64,000 bases of DNA from the NCBI GenBank assembly GCA_029938085.1, contig JAPYOS010000003.1:223241-287240 (forward strand), given 5' to 3'. The DNA is from Oceanospirillaceae bacterium (GTDB lineage: Bacteria > Pseudomonadota > Gammaproteobacteria > Pseudomonadales > Balneatricaceae). Of this stretch, positions 27,764 through 36,322 are shown one piece after another. Numbering within the stretch: the first letter of the stretch is position 1; each line of letters starts with the position of its first letter. The position numbers and the translations under genes were made by a program. The notes below the pieces were generated by a model that saw only the letters and a list, made by a program, of their open reading frames with translations, did no database searches and was not told the DNA's origin.

Positions 27764-28630
27764 ATGTTAACAGAAGCACAAAAGCAAACTTATAAAGACC
27801 AAGGATTTGTCTTAATACCACAGGCGATCGGGGCAGAAAAAATTGCCGCTATGGCCTTAGAGCTGGAAAAATGGATAGAAGAAAGCCGTAGCCATAACAA
27901 AAATTACGGCTCTAGCCGTAATGGCAAAGCTCGTTTTGATCTGGAACCCGGTCATAGTGCGGAACATCCTAAGTTAAGGCGCATCAGCAACCCCGTAGAT
28001 ATTTCCCAAGCCTATAGAGACGTATTATTCGAAGGCCCTGCCATAGAGGCCGCCGTTGATGTGCTGGGCCCCGATGTAAAATTTCATCACTGCAAACTCA
28101 ATATCAAACTGCCTGGCATGGTTACCCGTGTGGACTACCATCAAGACCATCCGTTCGATGTGCACACGAATGATGATCATGTGACCTTACTCGTGCTGCT
28201 AGATGACATGACCGAAGCCAATGGTTGTTTAAGAATCGTGTCGGGCTCTCATTTATGGCCGCAATACAGTCACTACAAAGGTGACGAATTTGTGGGTAAA
28301 GTTGATGCCGAAGCACAAGCCATGTGTGAAGCCTCAGCGACTAAGTTAGAAGGCCGAGCTGGTGACATCTGTTTGATGAACACCTGGTGTTTACACGGCG
28401 GTACCTCGAACTTGTCTAAAAACTCACGCCGATTATTGATTTGTGATCTCACTGCAGCCGATAATTACCCGTTAATGGAACCACAGGTGCCTTCTGATTA
28501 TACTGGTAAGATTGTAGCCGGCAAGGCCAGCCGCATTGCGCGCTTCAGGGCTGGCGAAATAGAAATGCCATACTTGTATGAATCGGACTCGTTTTTCGGT
28601 GCCCAAGGCCAAGATGAAGAGCAAGACTAG
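27764..28630 (+). CDS. Phytanoyl-CoA dioxygenase (PhyH) family, Fe(II)/2-oxoglutarate enzyme
   Basis: A 288-residue PhyH-family oxygenase. The metal triad is visible as H126 and D128 in YHQDHPFD and distal H211 in CLHGGTSNLS, with a 2-oxoglutarate-binding Arg in NSRRLLICD. Such enzymes hydroxylate an unactivated carbon or N-demethylate with CO2 and succinate release. I prefer ATG 27764, preceded by GGAG at 27751, over the ATG at 27740. Within this operon it might hydroxylate or demethylate the growth substrate; this is inference from context. Confidence 0.87.
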   Translation: MLTEAQKQTYKDQGFVLIPQAIGAEKIAAMALELEKWIEESRSHNKNYGSSRNGKARFDLEPGHSAEHPKLRRISNPVDISQAYRDVLFEGPAIEAAVDVLGPDVKFHHCKLNIKLPGMVTRVDYHQDHPFDVHTNDDHVTLLVLLDDMTEANGCLRIVSGSHLWPQYSHYKGDEFVGKVDAEAQAMCEASATKLEGRAGDICLMNTWCLHGGTSNLSKNSRRLLICDLTAADNYPLMEPQVPSDYTGKIVAGKASRIARFRAGEIEMPYLYESDSFFGAQGQDEEQD

Positions 28631-28665
28631 CGTTACTTAATAGACCAACAATAAGAGACATCATT

Positions 28666-29343
28666 ATGACATTTTCCATATCAGGCTTTTGTGAACGAAC
28701 GGGCATGGTGGGTGTGGCCATTACCACCTCCAGCATCAGCGTTGCTAGCCGTTGCCCGTGGATTAGGGCCGGAGTAGGAGCTGCAGCAACGCAAAACGTC
28801 ACCGATCCTAGTTTAGGCAACTTAATGTTAGACGGCCTAGAGCACGGCCAAACCCCAGATGAAGTGATTGATCAGTTAGTCATCCAACGAGAGTTTATTG
28901 AATATCGCCAGCTGGCTTTAATAGATGCGCAAGGGCGCAGTGCAAGCTATACCGGTGCCCAGACTTTAGGCACCAATGCGGTAGTGCAAGGTGATGGCTG
29001 TATTGCCGCTGGTAATCTACTGATTACTACCAACGTACCGCAAGCGATGGCGGACAGTTTTTCCAGCAATACTCAGATGCACTTAGCCGAACGGTTATTA
29101 GTAGCATTACAAGCTGGTGTGGATGCCGGTGGTGAAGAAGGCCCCGTACATTCCGCAGGCCTAAAGGTTGCTCATATTCACCCATGGCCGTTGGTCGACC
29201 TAAGGGTAGATTGGGCAGACGATGGCCCGATTACTCAGCTTATGGACCTGTGGAAGGCGTATGAACCGCAGATGATGGATTACAACGCCCGCGCCATTAA
29301 CCCCAGTGCGGCCCCAAGCTACGGTGTGCCAGGGGATTTATAA
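28666..29343 (+). CDS. DUF1028 family protein (Ntn-hydrolase-like)
   Basis: A 225-residue DUF1028 protein: it begins MTFSISGFCERTGMVGVAIT, then GVGAAATQNVTDPSLGNLMLDGL and VQGDGCIAAGNLL, the standard family sequence. DUF1028 proteins resemble N-terminal nucleophile hydrolases and are often next to RidA and M20 peptidase genes in amide-breaking pathways. No biochemical function is established. A 3-bp gap to the ArgE-like gene indicates tight coupling. Confidence 0.9.
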   Translation: MTFSISGFCERTGMVGVAITTSSISVASRCPWIRAGVGAAATQNVTDPSLGNLMLDGLEHGQTPDEVIDQLVIQREFIEYRQLALIDAQGRSASYTGAQTLGTNAVVQGDGCIAAGNLLITTNVPQAMADSFSSNTQMHLAERLLVALQAGVDAGGEEGPVHSAGLKVAHIHPWPLVDLRVDWADDGPITQLMDLWKAYEPQMMDYNARAINPSAAPSYGVPGDL

Positions 29344-29346
29344 ACC

Positions 29347-30525
29347 ATGCATCAAGACCTGATAGCACAAGACATCTTGCAACGATTGGTCAGTTTTGAC
29401 ACCACTAGTTACAAGTCTAATTTGGCCTTGGTGGACTACGTGCAAGTCTATCTACAAAGTTACGGCGTAGACAGTCAATTGGTGCCAGACGCAACGGGTA
29501 AAAAAGCCAACCTTTATGCCACTATAGGCGCCGACGCTGCCTACCCAGAACGGGGTGGCATTATGTTGTCTGGGCATACGGATGTGGTGCCTGTCACGGG
29601 GCAGGACTGGCATACAGATCCGTTTGCATTACATGAGCAAGACAATAAACTCTTTGCTCGTGGTAGCGCAGACATGAAAGGGTTTATAGCCTTGGTGTTG
29701 AGTCGTGTGCCCGCCATGTTGGCCCAACCATTACAAATGCCTTTCCATTTAGCCTTTTCCTACGACGAAGAAATCGGCTGCGTGGGTGTACGCGGTTTAT
29801 TAACCTTGTTGGAGCAATTACCCGTAAAACCAGCCATGTGTATCGTGGGCGAACCCACCAGTATGGAAGTGGTGATTGGCCATAAGGGCAAGGCGAGCTA
29901 CAAGGTAGATGTTACCGGCCATGCTTGCCATTCCGGCCAAGCACCTTTAGGGGTGAACGCGGTGGATTATGCAGCACAGCTGATCGTTTATATTAGTAAC
30001 ATGGCACAACAATCTGCGCTTAATGGGCCCTTTGACCATGACTACAAAGTACCTTACACCACGTTACATACGGGTACCATTCAAGGTGGAACCGCACTCA
30101 ATATAGTGCCTTGCCATTGTGAATTTGAATTTGAAATCCGATATTTAGCACAACAAGACCCAGCGCCACTGGTGCAAAAAATTACCGACTACGCCGAGCG
30201 TGAATTGGAGCTAAAAATGCAAGCGGTGGTAGCGCAGACGGGTATCAACATAACCCAAGTTGCGTCTTATCCAGGGTTGTTAATAGAGCCAGAAGCCGAA
30301 CTCGTCACCTATGTTAAGCAGCTACTGAACAATGATGCTCACAGCAAGGTGATTTTTGGTACAGAAGGCGGGTTGTTCCAGCAGCGCTTAGGCATCCCCA
30401 CCATTGTCTGTGGGCCAGGTAATATAGACCAGGCGCATAAAGCCAATGAATACATCAGCCTAGAACAATTTCATTTAGGTGGTCAATTTCTTGATCGGCT
30501 TATTGCTGATGTGGCTCAGCCATAG
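29347..30525 (+). CDS. ArgE/DapE-family M20 deacylase
   Basis: A 392-residue M20 zinc hydrolase close to acetylornithine deacetylase. Metal-site motifs are SGHTDVVPVTG (His, catalytic Asp), FARGSADMKGFIAL (bridging Asp) and SYDEEIGCVGVRG (catalytic Glu-Glu), with the C-terminal GTEGGLFQQRLGIPTIVCGPG and a final metal His in QAHKANEYI. It removes an N-acyl group from an amino acid. Lying at the end of the monooxygenase operon rather than with arginine genes, it probably cleaves an N-acyl intermediate of the pathway. Confidence 0.9.
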   Translation: MHQDLIAQDILQRLVSFDTTSYKSNLALVDYVQVYLQSYGVDSQLVPDATGKKANLYATIGADAAYPERGGIMLSGHTDVVPVTGQDWHTDPFALHEQDNKLFARGSADMKGFIALVLSRVPAMLAQPLQMPFHLAFSYDEEIGCVGVRGLLTLLEQLPVKPAMCIVGEPTSMEVVIGHKGKASYKVDVTGHACHSGQAPLGVNAVDYAAQLIVYISNMAQQSALNGPFDHDYKVPYTTLHTGTIQGGTALNIVPCHCEFEFEIRYLAQQDPAPLVQKITDYAERELELKMQAVVAQTGINITQVASYPGLLIEPEAELVTYVKQLLNNDAHSKVIFGTEGGLFQQRLGIPTIVCGPGNIDQAHKANEYISLEQFHLGGQFLDRLIADVAQP

Positions 30526-30543
30526 CCAGTCTGAAGTCCCCAT

Positions 30544-30636
30544 GTCTTCCTGACGAAGGTCAGGATCTGGGAGATTCCGGCCTTCGCCGGAATGACGAGG
30601 GAGGCCGGAATAGCAGGGTGTCGGCCTAGGCCGACA
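30544..30636. repeat. Cluster of three REP-like palindromes
   Basis: Between the convergent ArgE-like and livF genes lie TCCTGACGAAGGTCAGGA (within 30544-30567), GATTCCGGCCTTCGCCGGAA (30573-30592) and the perfect 18-bp palindrome TGTCGGCCTAGGCCGACA (30619-30636). The first two are the families also found at 7729-7800 and 55866-55917. At a convergent junction they may terminate or protect both transcripts. Confidence 0.75.
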
Positions 30637-30650
30637 TGATAGGTAGCTAA

Positions 30651-31379
30651 TTAAACCGCCAAGTACTCTTCACGTAGTTTCTTGTTGTCCAGAACTTCTT
30701 GAGCAGTACCGGTAAACACAATCTCACCGCTATCGATGATAATGGCATGGTCGGCTAGTTTTAGCGCGGCTACGGCATTTTGTTCAACGATAATAGTGGT
30801 GATACCCATAGATTTAACTTCCTGCAACATGCGCTCAATTTCTTGCACGATCACAGGGGCTAAACCTTCATAAGGCTCATCCAGCAATAACAGCTTCACG
30901 TCACGGGCCAAAGCTCGAGCGAGGGCTAGCATTTGCTGCTCACCACCGGATAGAGAAGAGGCTTCTTGCTTGCGTCGTTCTTCTAGCTTAGGGAAGTGAC
31001 TGTAGATCTTCTCTAAACTCCAACCTAAGGGTTGAGCGATTTGTGCAAGTATTAAGTTCTCTTCTACCGTAACGCCAGGAATTACACGACGATCTTCACA
31101 CACCAATTGAATGCCTGATCGAGCGGCTTCAAAAGGTTTCATCTTATGTAAAGCCTGGCCGTTAAGCCAAATCTCACCGCTAGTCAATGCAGGTTCGTTA
31201 GCTCTTGCAATAGTACGCAGGGTAGAGGTTTTACCCGCACCGTTACGGCCTAGTAAGGCAACGATCTCGCCTTCTAGGATGTCAAAAGACACCCCTTGGA
31301 CGACGTAGCTTTCGCCATAAAATGCGTTCAGTTCACGGCAAGAAAAGAAAGACTGCGGTGCTTCATTTGTTGATGACAT
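30651..31379 (-). CDS. livF: Branched-chain amino acid-type ABC importer ATPase LivF
   Basis: A 242-residue ABC ATPase. Walker A is GRNGAGKTSTLRT, the signature SSLSGGEQQMLALARALA and Walker B LLLLDEPYEGLAP, the last typical of LivF. I start at ATG 31379, preceded by AGGAGA; a longer frame to 31466 overlaps livG and is unlikely. It drives uptake through LivHM together with LivG. Last gene of the leftward livKHMGF operon. Confidence 0.92.
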   Translation of the reverse strand: MSSTNEAPQSFFSCRELNAFYGESYVVQGVSFDILEGEIVALLGRNGAGKTSTLRTIARANEPALTSGEIWLNGQALHKMKPFEAARSGIQLVCEDRRVIPGVTVEENLILAQIAQPLGWSLEKIYSHFPKLEERRKQEASSLSGGEQQMLALARALARDVKLLLLDEPYEGLAPVIVQEIERMLQEVKSMGITTIIVEQNAVAALKLADHAIIIDSGEIVFTGTAQEVLDNKKLREEYLAV

Positions 31380-31389
31380 AATCTTCTCC

Positions 31390-32142
31390 TTAAACCTGAG
31401 CTTCGCCGAGGTAGGCTTCAATAACTTTCGGGTGGCCCTTAATTTCGTCAGGAGAACCTTCAGCAATAATTTGACCTTGGGATAACACAGAAATCTTTTC
31501 CGCCAACGAGAACACTACGTTCATGTCGTGTTCAACGATAACCTTGGTAATGCCATCTTTCATACCTTGCAGTAATTCGATGGTTTTCTCAGTTTCGTGG
31601 CGCGCCATACCGGCAGTAGGCTCATCTAGTAACAATAAACGAGGTTTATTGGCTAAACAAATAGCCATTTCTAAACGACGTTTATCGCCACGAGACAGGC
31701 TACCCGCGATGGTGTGCATGTGTTTGTCTAGACCGAGCTCACAAATTTGTTCTTCGGCAAACTCGATTAACGGGCGTTGTTTGCTATAACCTTCAAGCAT
31801 GTTCAACCGAAATGAACCATCGCGGGCTGCGAATACAGGGATGGTTACATTTTGTAGTACCGTCATTTCCGGGAAAATAGCGGGGGTCTGAAACACTTTG
31901 GCAATGCCAAGCTGGTTGATGTCATATGAATCCACATCTAACAATGGCTTGCCGTCGAACATCACGGAGCCGTCATCGGGCTTGAGCATGCCGGTAAGCA
32001 CGTTCAGTAGTGTTGATTTACCGGCACCGTTAGGGCCAATAAGTGCGTGTGTAGTGCCTTGTTCAATTTTGAGGTTTACGTTCTGTAAGGCTTTTAAACC
32101 ACCAAAACTCAAGGACACCTGATGAATGTCTAATATGGGCAT
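31390..32142 (-). CDS. livG: Branched-chain amino acid-type ABC importer ATPase LivG
   Basis: A 250-residue ABC ATPase with Walker A GPNGAGKSTLLNVLTG, signature GSLSRGDKRRLEMAICLA and Walker B LLLLDEPTAGM. SRGDKRRLE replaces the common SxGxQ form and resembles the variant in urea (UrtD) and related importers. It lies 11 bp downstream of livM. The substrate of the importer is not given by the ATPase. Confidence 0.9.
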   Translation of the reverse strand: MPILDIHQVSLSFGGLKALQNVNLKIEQGTTHALIGPNGAGKSTLLNVLTGMLKPDDGSVMFDGKPLLDVDSYDINQLGIAKVFQTPAIFPEMTVLQNVTIPVFAARDGSFRLNMLEGYSKQRPLIEFAEEQICELGLDKHMHTIAGSLSRGDKRRLEMAICLANKPRLLLLDEPTAGMARHETEKTIELLQGMKDGITKVIVEHDMNVVFSLAEKISVLSQGQIIAEGSPDEIKGHPKVIEAYLGEAQV

Positions 32143-32153
32143 GGTTGAGTCTC

Positions 32154-33128
32154 CTATTCGCTGTCAGCGGTGGTAATAAAACGTTTCTTGATGCGTTCGA
32201 CTGCTTCCATGAAACCGCCTGGCATAAAGACAACCACAAACATAAAGATAAGACCCAATACCAATAACCATTGTTCGCCTAGGTCTACAGACAATACGTT
32301 TTCGAAGTAGAGCATGAACGCTGCGCCTATCATTGGGCCTACAAGGGTCCCCACACCGCCAATAACGGACATGATCACCACTTCACCAGACTGGTGCCAG
32401 CCAAGGAATTCGTGGCCTACAAATGGCTCGTAAACCACCATTAACGCGCCTGCAACTGCTGCATACATTGCGCTTATTACAAAAGCCAACAACTTGTACT
32501 TACGTGCGTTGATGCCGGTATATTCCAAACGAGTTTGGTTACACTTAATGGCTTTCATCATCAAACCTACAGGCGAACGTTCAATGCGCTTAGCAAGGTA
32601 GAACATAAGGATAGCCATGATGGCACTAAAGTAAAACACGGCGCTGCCTTGCATCTTGATGTCAAACAACATCGGGGTAGGCATACCCGTCAAACCATTT
32701 TCGCCACCGGTCCATGTTTGTAGCATGGCCATTGCCATAGAGTGAAACATTTCTGCAAAGGCTAGGGTAAGGATTGAGAAGTAGATGCCGGTACGTTTTA
32801 AGGTAAGCAAACCAATCACAATAGCGACCAAGGTTGCCGCTATAACGGCCACGATGATGGCTGGGATAATGTTGTCCGAAAAGTTCTTTAACATTAAACC
32901 TGTGCTGTAGGCGGCAATACCAAAAAATGCAGCATGTCCAAAAGACAAGTAGCCAGTAAAGCCCAATAAAATATCAAAACCTACAAGGAAGATACAAAAG
33001 ATCATAATCTTAGTATCAAGGCCAGAGTAACCGTTAATAAGTGGGAACCAAAGAGGCATGGTGAGGGCAACCAAGGCGAATAAAATGACCGCCTTGTTGA
33101 GTTGCCAAAAACTTTGTTGATTATGCAT
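32154..33128 (-). CDS. livM: ABC importer permease LivM
   Basis: A 324-residue polytopic permease of the LivM family. Family stretches include LVGFDILLGFTGYLSFGHAAFFGIAAY and GGVGTLVGPMIGAAFMLYFENVL, the coupling-helix region. It overlaps the stop of livH by one base. It forms the membrane channel with LivH. Confidence 0.92.
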   Translation of the reverse strand: MHNQQSFWQLNKAVILFALVALTMPLWFPLINGYSGLDTKIMIFCIFLVGFDILLGFTGYLSFGHAAFFGIAAYSTGLMLKNFSDNIIPAIIVAVIAATLVAIVIGLLTLKRTGIYFSILTLAFAEMFHSMAMAMLQTWTGGENGLTGMPTPMLFDIKMQGSAVFYFSAIMAILMFYLAKRIERSPVGLMMKAIKCNQTRLEYTGINARKYKLLAFVISAMYAAVAGALMVVYEPFVGHEFLGWHQSGEVVIMSVIGGVGTLVGPMIGAAFMLYFENVLSVDLGEQWLLVLGLIFMFVVVFMPGGFMEAVERIKKRFITTADSE

Positions 33129-34027
33129 TATTCAAATACTCCCTTGGCACCCAATAAACCACGTGGGCGGACCAATAAAATAACCACAGTAATTAGGTAA
33201 ATGATAACGGTGTTTAGGTTGATGTAAGGCGCAGTGAAACTTTGCGCCATACCAATTAGGATGCCAGCAATAACTGCGCCTCCTAATGAACCCATGCCAC
33301 CAATAACCACTACCAAGAAGGAGGGTACGAGTAAATGCATGCCTACTTCTGGTGATACTTGGGTTACAGGTCCACCAAATACACCGGCGATACCAGCGAT
33401 CATAGAACCAAGGCCAAATACAATCATAAAGCGGCGGTTAATGTTCACGCCGAGGAACTGCATCATTTCAGCGTCGCGCATACCAGCACGGATCACTAAT
33501 CCAAAACGGGTGAGGTGGAGCAGAGCGAATACAGCTGTAACAGTAACGATAGATACGACTACCAAAATTAAACGCCACTTTGGATAAACTACAAAACCGT
33601 CTAAGAATGGCAGGTAGTCATGCAGCATAAGGATGCCATTGCCCCAGCTAGGGATAGCAAACGGAATGTTGTTAGCACCGAATACCCATTTAAGTAATTC
33701 TTGTATAACGATGGCAAGACCGAAAGTTACAAGGATTTGATCGGTATGGGGCCGGTCATAGAAGCGCTGTATCAAGCCGCGCTCCATAAGCACACCAAAG
33801 ACAAACAAAATTGGTGGTACTAGGATTAAAGCCAGGCCGAAACCTAAGGCATTGTTGATGCTTACGGCCAAATATATGGCGATAAGATAAAGGGCTCCGT
33901 GGGCAAAGTTAACTACGCCTAGGGTGCCAAAAATAAGGGTAAGGCCCAGAGCAATGAGCACAAAAATGGAACCGAGTTGTAATCCGGTTAGAATATAAAG
34001 GGTAAAAGCGTTGAGCGTCATGTCCAT
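33128..34027 (-). CDS. livH: ABC importer permease LivH
   Basis: A 299-residue permease of the LivH family with the typical opening LQLGSIFVLIALGLTLIFGTLGVVNFAHGALY, the coupling region MGSLGGAVIAGILIGM and about eight hydrophobic helices. It follows livK after a 110-bp gap holding a GC-rich stem-loop. Confidence 0.92.
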   Translation of the reverse strand: MDMTLNAFTLYILTGLQLGSIFVLIALGLTLIFGTLGVVNFAHGALYLIAIYLAVSINNALGFGLALILVPPILFVFGVLMERGLIQRFYDRPHTDQILVTFGLAIVIQELLKWVFGANNIPFAIPSWGNGILMLHDYLPFLDGFVVYPKWRLILVVVSIVTVTAVFALLHLTRFGLVIRAGMRDAEMMQFLGVNINRRFMIVFGLGSMIAGIAGVFGGPVTQVSPEVGMHLLVPSFLVVVIGGMGSLGGAVIAGILIGMAQSFTAPYINLNTVIIYLITVVILLVRPRGLLGAKGVFE

Positions 34028-34084
34028 TTTGGAACTACTCCCATTGGTTGCTGTGGCAAATACATGGTTTTTTCTGATTTGAAT

Positions 34085-34119
34085 AAATAAAAGCGGGTCA
34101 GCTTAAATGGCCGACCCGC
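34085..34119 (-). terminator. Stem-loop with U-rich tail between livK and livH
   Basis: On the minus strand GCGGGTC (34113-34119) pairs with GACCCGC (34093-34099) and is followed by TTTTATTT. It looks like a weak rho-independent terminator inside the operon and may set livK expression above that of the membrane components. Confidence 0.6.
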
Positions 34120-34137
34120 GAGAACCTACGAGTCTGC

Positions 34138-35517
34138 TTATGCAGGTACGTAAGGACCTAACTCACCGCCAAAGATGGCTGGATCGTAATCCACGGTTGC
34201 AGCATCAACTTGATCAACAATCTTAAGGTAATCAAAGTCGCTGGTACGTGCAGAAGGTGAATTACCCTGCATAACCAAGATGTCCTTAATACACTGGTGA
34301 TCGGCACCACGGTATAAGGTTTCGCCGTTACCAGCACCAGTGAATTTAAAGTCTTCAAGAGCTTTAATAACTTCTGGTGGGTAGAAAGTACCGGCCATTT
34401 CACATGCGTTAGCATACAAAAGTGTTTGTACGTAACAAGTGTGAGCTGCCTGTGAAGGTGGGAAGCCATATTCGTCGGTAAAGGTCTTAACAAATACCTT
34501 AGAACCTTCGTCTTCTAGCGCCCAGTTCCAGCCAGATGTACCTAGTACACCATCGATGTTGGCAGAACCAGCACCTTTAGCCATCAAGCGGCTGTATAGT
34601 GGTACTACGATTTCTAGGTTCTTACCGTTCTTCTGCATGTCACGCATACCGAAGTTAACAGCGTTGGTTAGAGAGTTAACCATGTTAGCGCCGTAGTGGT
34701 TCAATACCAATACGTCTGCGTCTGAGTTCAATACCTGAGACAAGTACTGAGAGAAGTCTGTAGTCTTCAAAGGCGTCATGATGTTGCCTTCAGTGCTCCA
34801 ACCTTCCTTCTCGGTGAATTCCTGCATAGATTGTTGCTGGGTGTGGCCCCAAGAGTAATCCGCAGTTAGGTGGAATGCACGACGATCTTTACCGTATTCT
34901 TTACTCAATACAGGAGACAATGCCTTACCTGTCATGTGAGCGTTAAAGAAATGACGGAAACCGTAACGTTGCTTGTCCTTACCAGTAGTGTCGTTTGAGT
35001 GAGTCAAACCACACATGAAGATGATGCCTAGCTCATTACATAAGTACTGTTGAGCAATCGCGATACCAGAAGAAGAGCCACCAGTAACCATGATTACTTT
35101 GTCACGTTCGATCATACGACGTGCAGAAGTACGTGATGCGTCAGCGTTAGTTTGAGTGTCGCCAGTAACGTAAGTTACTTTTTTGCCCAAAATACCGTTA
35201 CCAGTCAATTTGCTTGGCTTAAGGGTGTCTAGCATGCCGCCACCGTTGTTCAAGTGCTTAACGGCAAGTTTGTAAGCGCGCAATTCGTCGGCGCCTTCGT
35301 CAGCGTATGCGCCAGTTTGTGGTACGTTAAAACCTAGTACCACTTCACTACCTTTTACTGGGTAGTTACCGATGGCTTCTTCTGCCCAAGCATTTTGGGT
35401 GTAAAACAGTGGTGTAGCAACGGCGCCTACAGCGCCAGCTGATGTGGCTTTCAACACAGAACGGCGAGACCAGCCCGATGCAGTGTTACTTGATTTTTCA
35501 GATTTTACATCTGTCAT
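34138..35517 (-). CDS. Tat-exported ABC importer substrate-binding protein (LivK/UrtA-like)
   Basis: A 459-residue type I periplasmic binding protein. The N-terminus has a twin-arginine signal (SRRSVLKATSAGAVGAVATP, cleavage after NAWA). The body has VVLGFNVPQTGAYADEGADE and VMVTGGSSSG-type ligand-binding stretches, similar to LivK, AmiC and UrtA proteins. I use ATG 35517, with GGAG nine bases upstream; the frame can extend four codons. It is longer than classical LivK (~370) and Tat export is unusual for it. As first gene of the importer next to the oxygenase block it probably binds that block's substrate. Confidence 0.87.
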   Translation of the reverse strand: MTDVKSEKSSNTASGWSRRSVLKATSAGAVGAVATPLFYTQNAWAEEAIGNYPVKGSEVVLGFNVPQTGAYADEGADELRAYKLAVKHLNNGGGMLDTLKPSKLTGNGILGKKVTYVTGDTQTNADASRTSARRMIERDKVIMVTGGSSSGIAIAQQYLCNELGIIFMCGLTHSNDTTGKDKQRYGFRHFFNAHMTGKALSPVLSKEYGKDRRAFHLTADYSWGHTQQQSMQEFTEKEGWSTEGNIMTPLKTTDFSQYLSQVLNSDADVLVLNHYGANMVNSLTNAVNFGMRDMQKNGKNLEIVVPLYSRLMAKGAGSANIDGVLGTSGWNWALEDEGSKVFVKTFTDEYGFPPSQAAHTCYVQTLLYANACEMAGTFYPPEVIKALEDFKFTGAGNGETLYRGADHQCIKDILVMQGNSPSARTSDFDYLKIVDQVDAATVDYDPAIFGGELGPYVPA

Positions 35518-35643
35518 AACAAACTCCAATTTATTGTTGTTGAACCGAGATGAACACTGTCAGCAGATCAAAGCAGAGGTGCTTCTGGGTTAGGGCCTAG
35601 TCTAGAGATTTGGCTGTTATTGGAAATTAGACCTTAGTGAATA

Positions 35644-35655
35644 AGACTAAAGTCT
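35644..35655. promoter_or_regulatory. Palindrome AGACTAAAGTCT upstream of livK
   Basis: AGACT-AA-AGTCT is a perfect 12-bp palindrome, with a further AAAGACTAA copy at 35664-35672 and a related TTAGACCTTAG at about 35624. It lies about 130 bp upstream of livK in the gap divergent from moaB. It may bind a regulator of the importer. Confidence 0.3.
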
Positions 35656-35785
35656 GCGCTACTAAAGACTAAGATGCTTAAGTGTTAAAATTGACGTTGC
35701 TGCGTCAATACAATCTAAATCAAACCTTCTGTATACTGCAGTTGTTCATGTTTTGCACGCCTACAATATTGATGAGATTTCCCCT

Positions 35786-36322
35786 ATGACCAGTGCCAAT
35801 AATTCTCAAAAACCTATTAACATTGCCGTGTTAACTGTTTCCGACACGCGTAACAAAACCACCGACAAGTCAGGTTTGACTTTAATACAGCGTTTACAAG
35901 CCGCGGGCCATAGTTTGGCGCAGCACAGCATTGTTAAAGATGACGTCTATCAAATTAGAGCTGCCGTTAGCCAATGGATCGCAGACCAAGACGTACATGC
36001 GGTATTGGTGACTGGTGGTACAGGCTTTACCGCCAGAGATACTACGCCCGACGCACTGTTGCCTTTGTTTGATCAAGTGATCGAAGGTTTTGGTGAGTTA
36101 TTTCGTCACTTGTCCTATGCCGAAATAGGTACCTCAACCATTCAGTCGCGCACCGTGGCTGGGGTGGCCAATCGCACCGTTATATTTAGCATGCCCGGTT
36201 CTACAGGCGCGTGTCGTACGGCCTGGGACGGCATAATCGAGCAACAACTCGACAGCCGACACAAACCCTGCAACTTTGTAGAAATGGTCACCTTTCATGC
36301 TGCCACCCTCCCATCTGCTTAA
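35786..36322 (+). CDS. moaB: Molybdopterin adenylyltransferase-type protein MoaB
   Basis: A 178-residue MoaB/MogA-family protein: NIAVLTVSDTRNKTTDKSG, the MPT-binding VLVTGGTGFTARDTTPDAL and IFSMPGSTGACRTAWDGII. It adenylylates molybdopterin (or assists this) in molybdenum cofactor synthesis. I choose ATG 35786; the ATG at 35753 adds 11 unconserved residues. moeA starts immediately after the stop codon. Confidence 0.9.
   Translation: MTSANNSQKPINIAVLTVSDTRNKTTDKSGLTLIQRLQAAGHSLAQHSIVKDDVYQIRAAVSQWIADQDVHAVLVTGGTGFTARDTTPDALLPLFDQVIEGFGELFRHLSYAEIGTSTIQSRTVAGVANRTVIFSMPGSTGACRTAWDGIIEQQLDSRHKPCNFVEMVTFHAATLPSA

Noticed and set aside
30651..35517. Urea ABC importer (urtABCDE)
   Set aside because: The gene order and Tat signal would also suit Urt, but no urease or other urea gene is nearby and the binding protein is longer than UrtA; the neighbouring oxygenase operon gives a better context.
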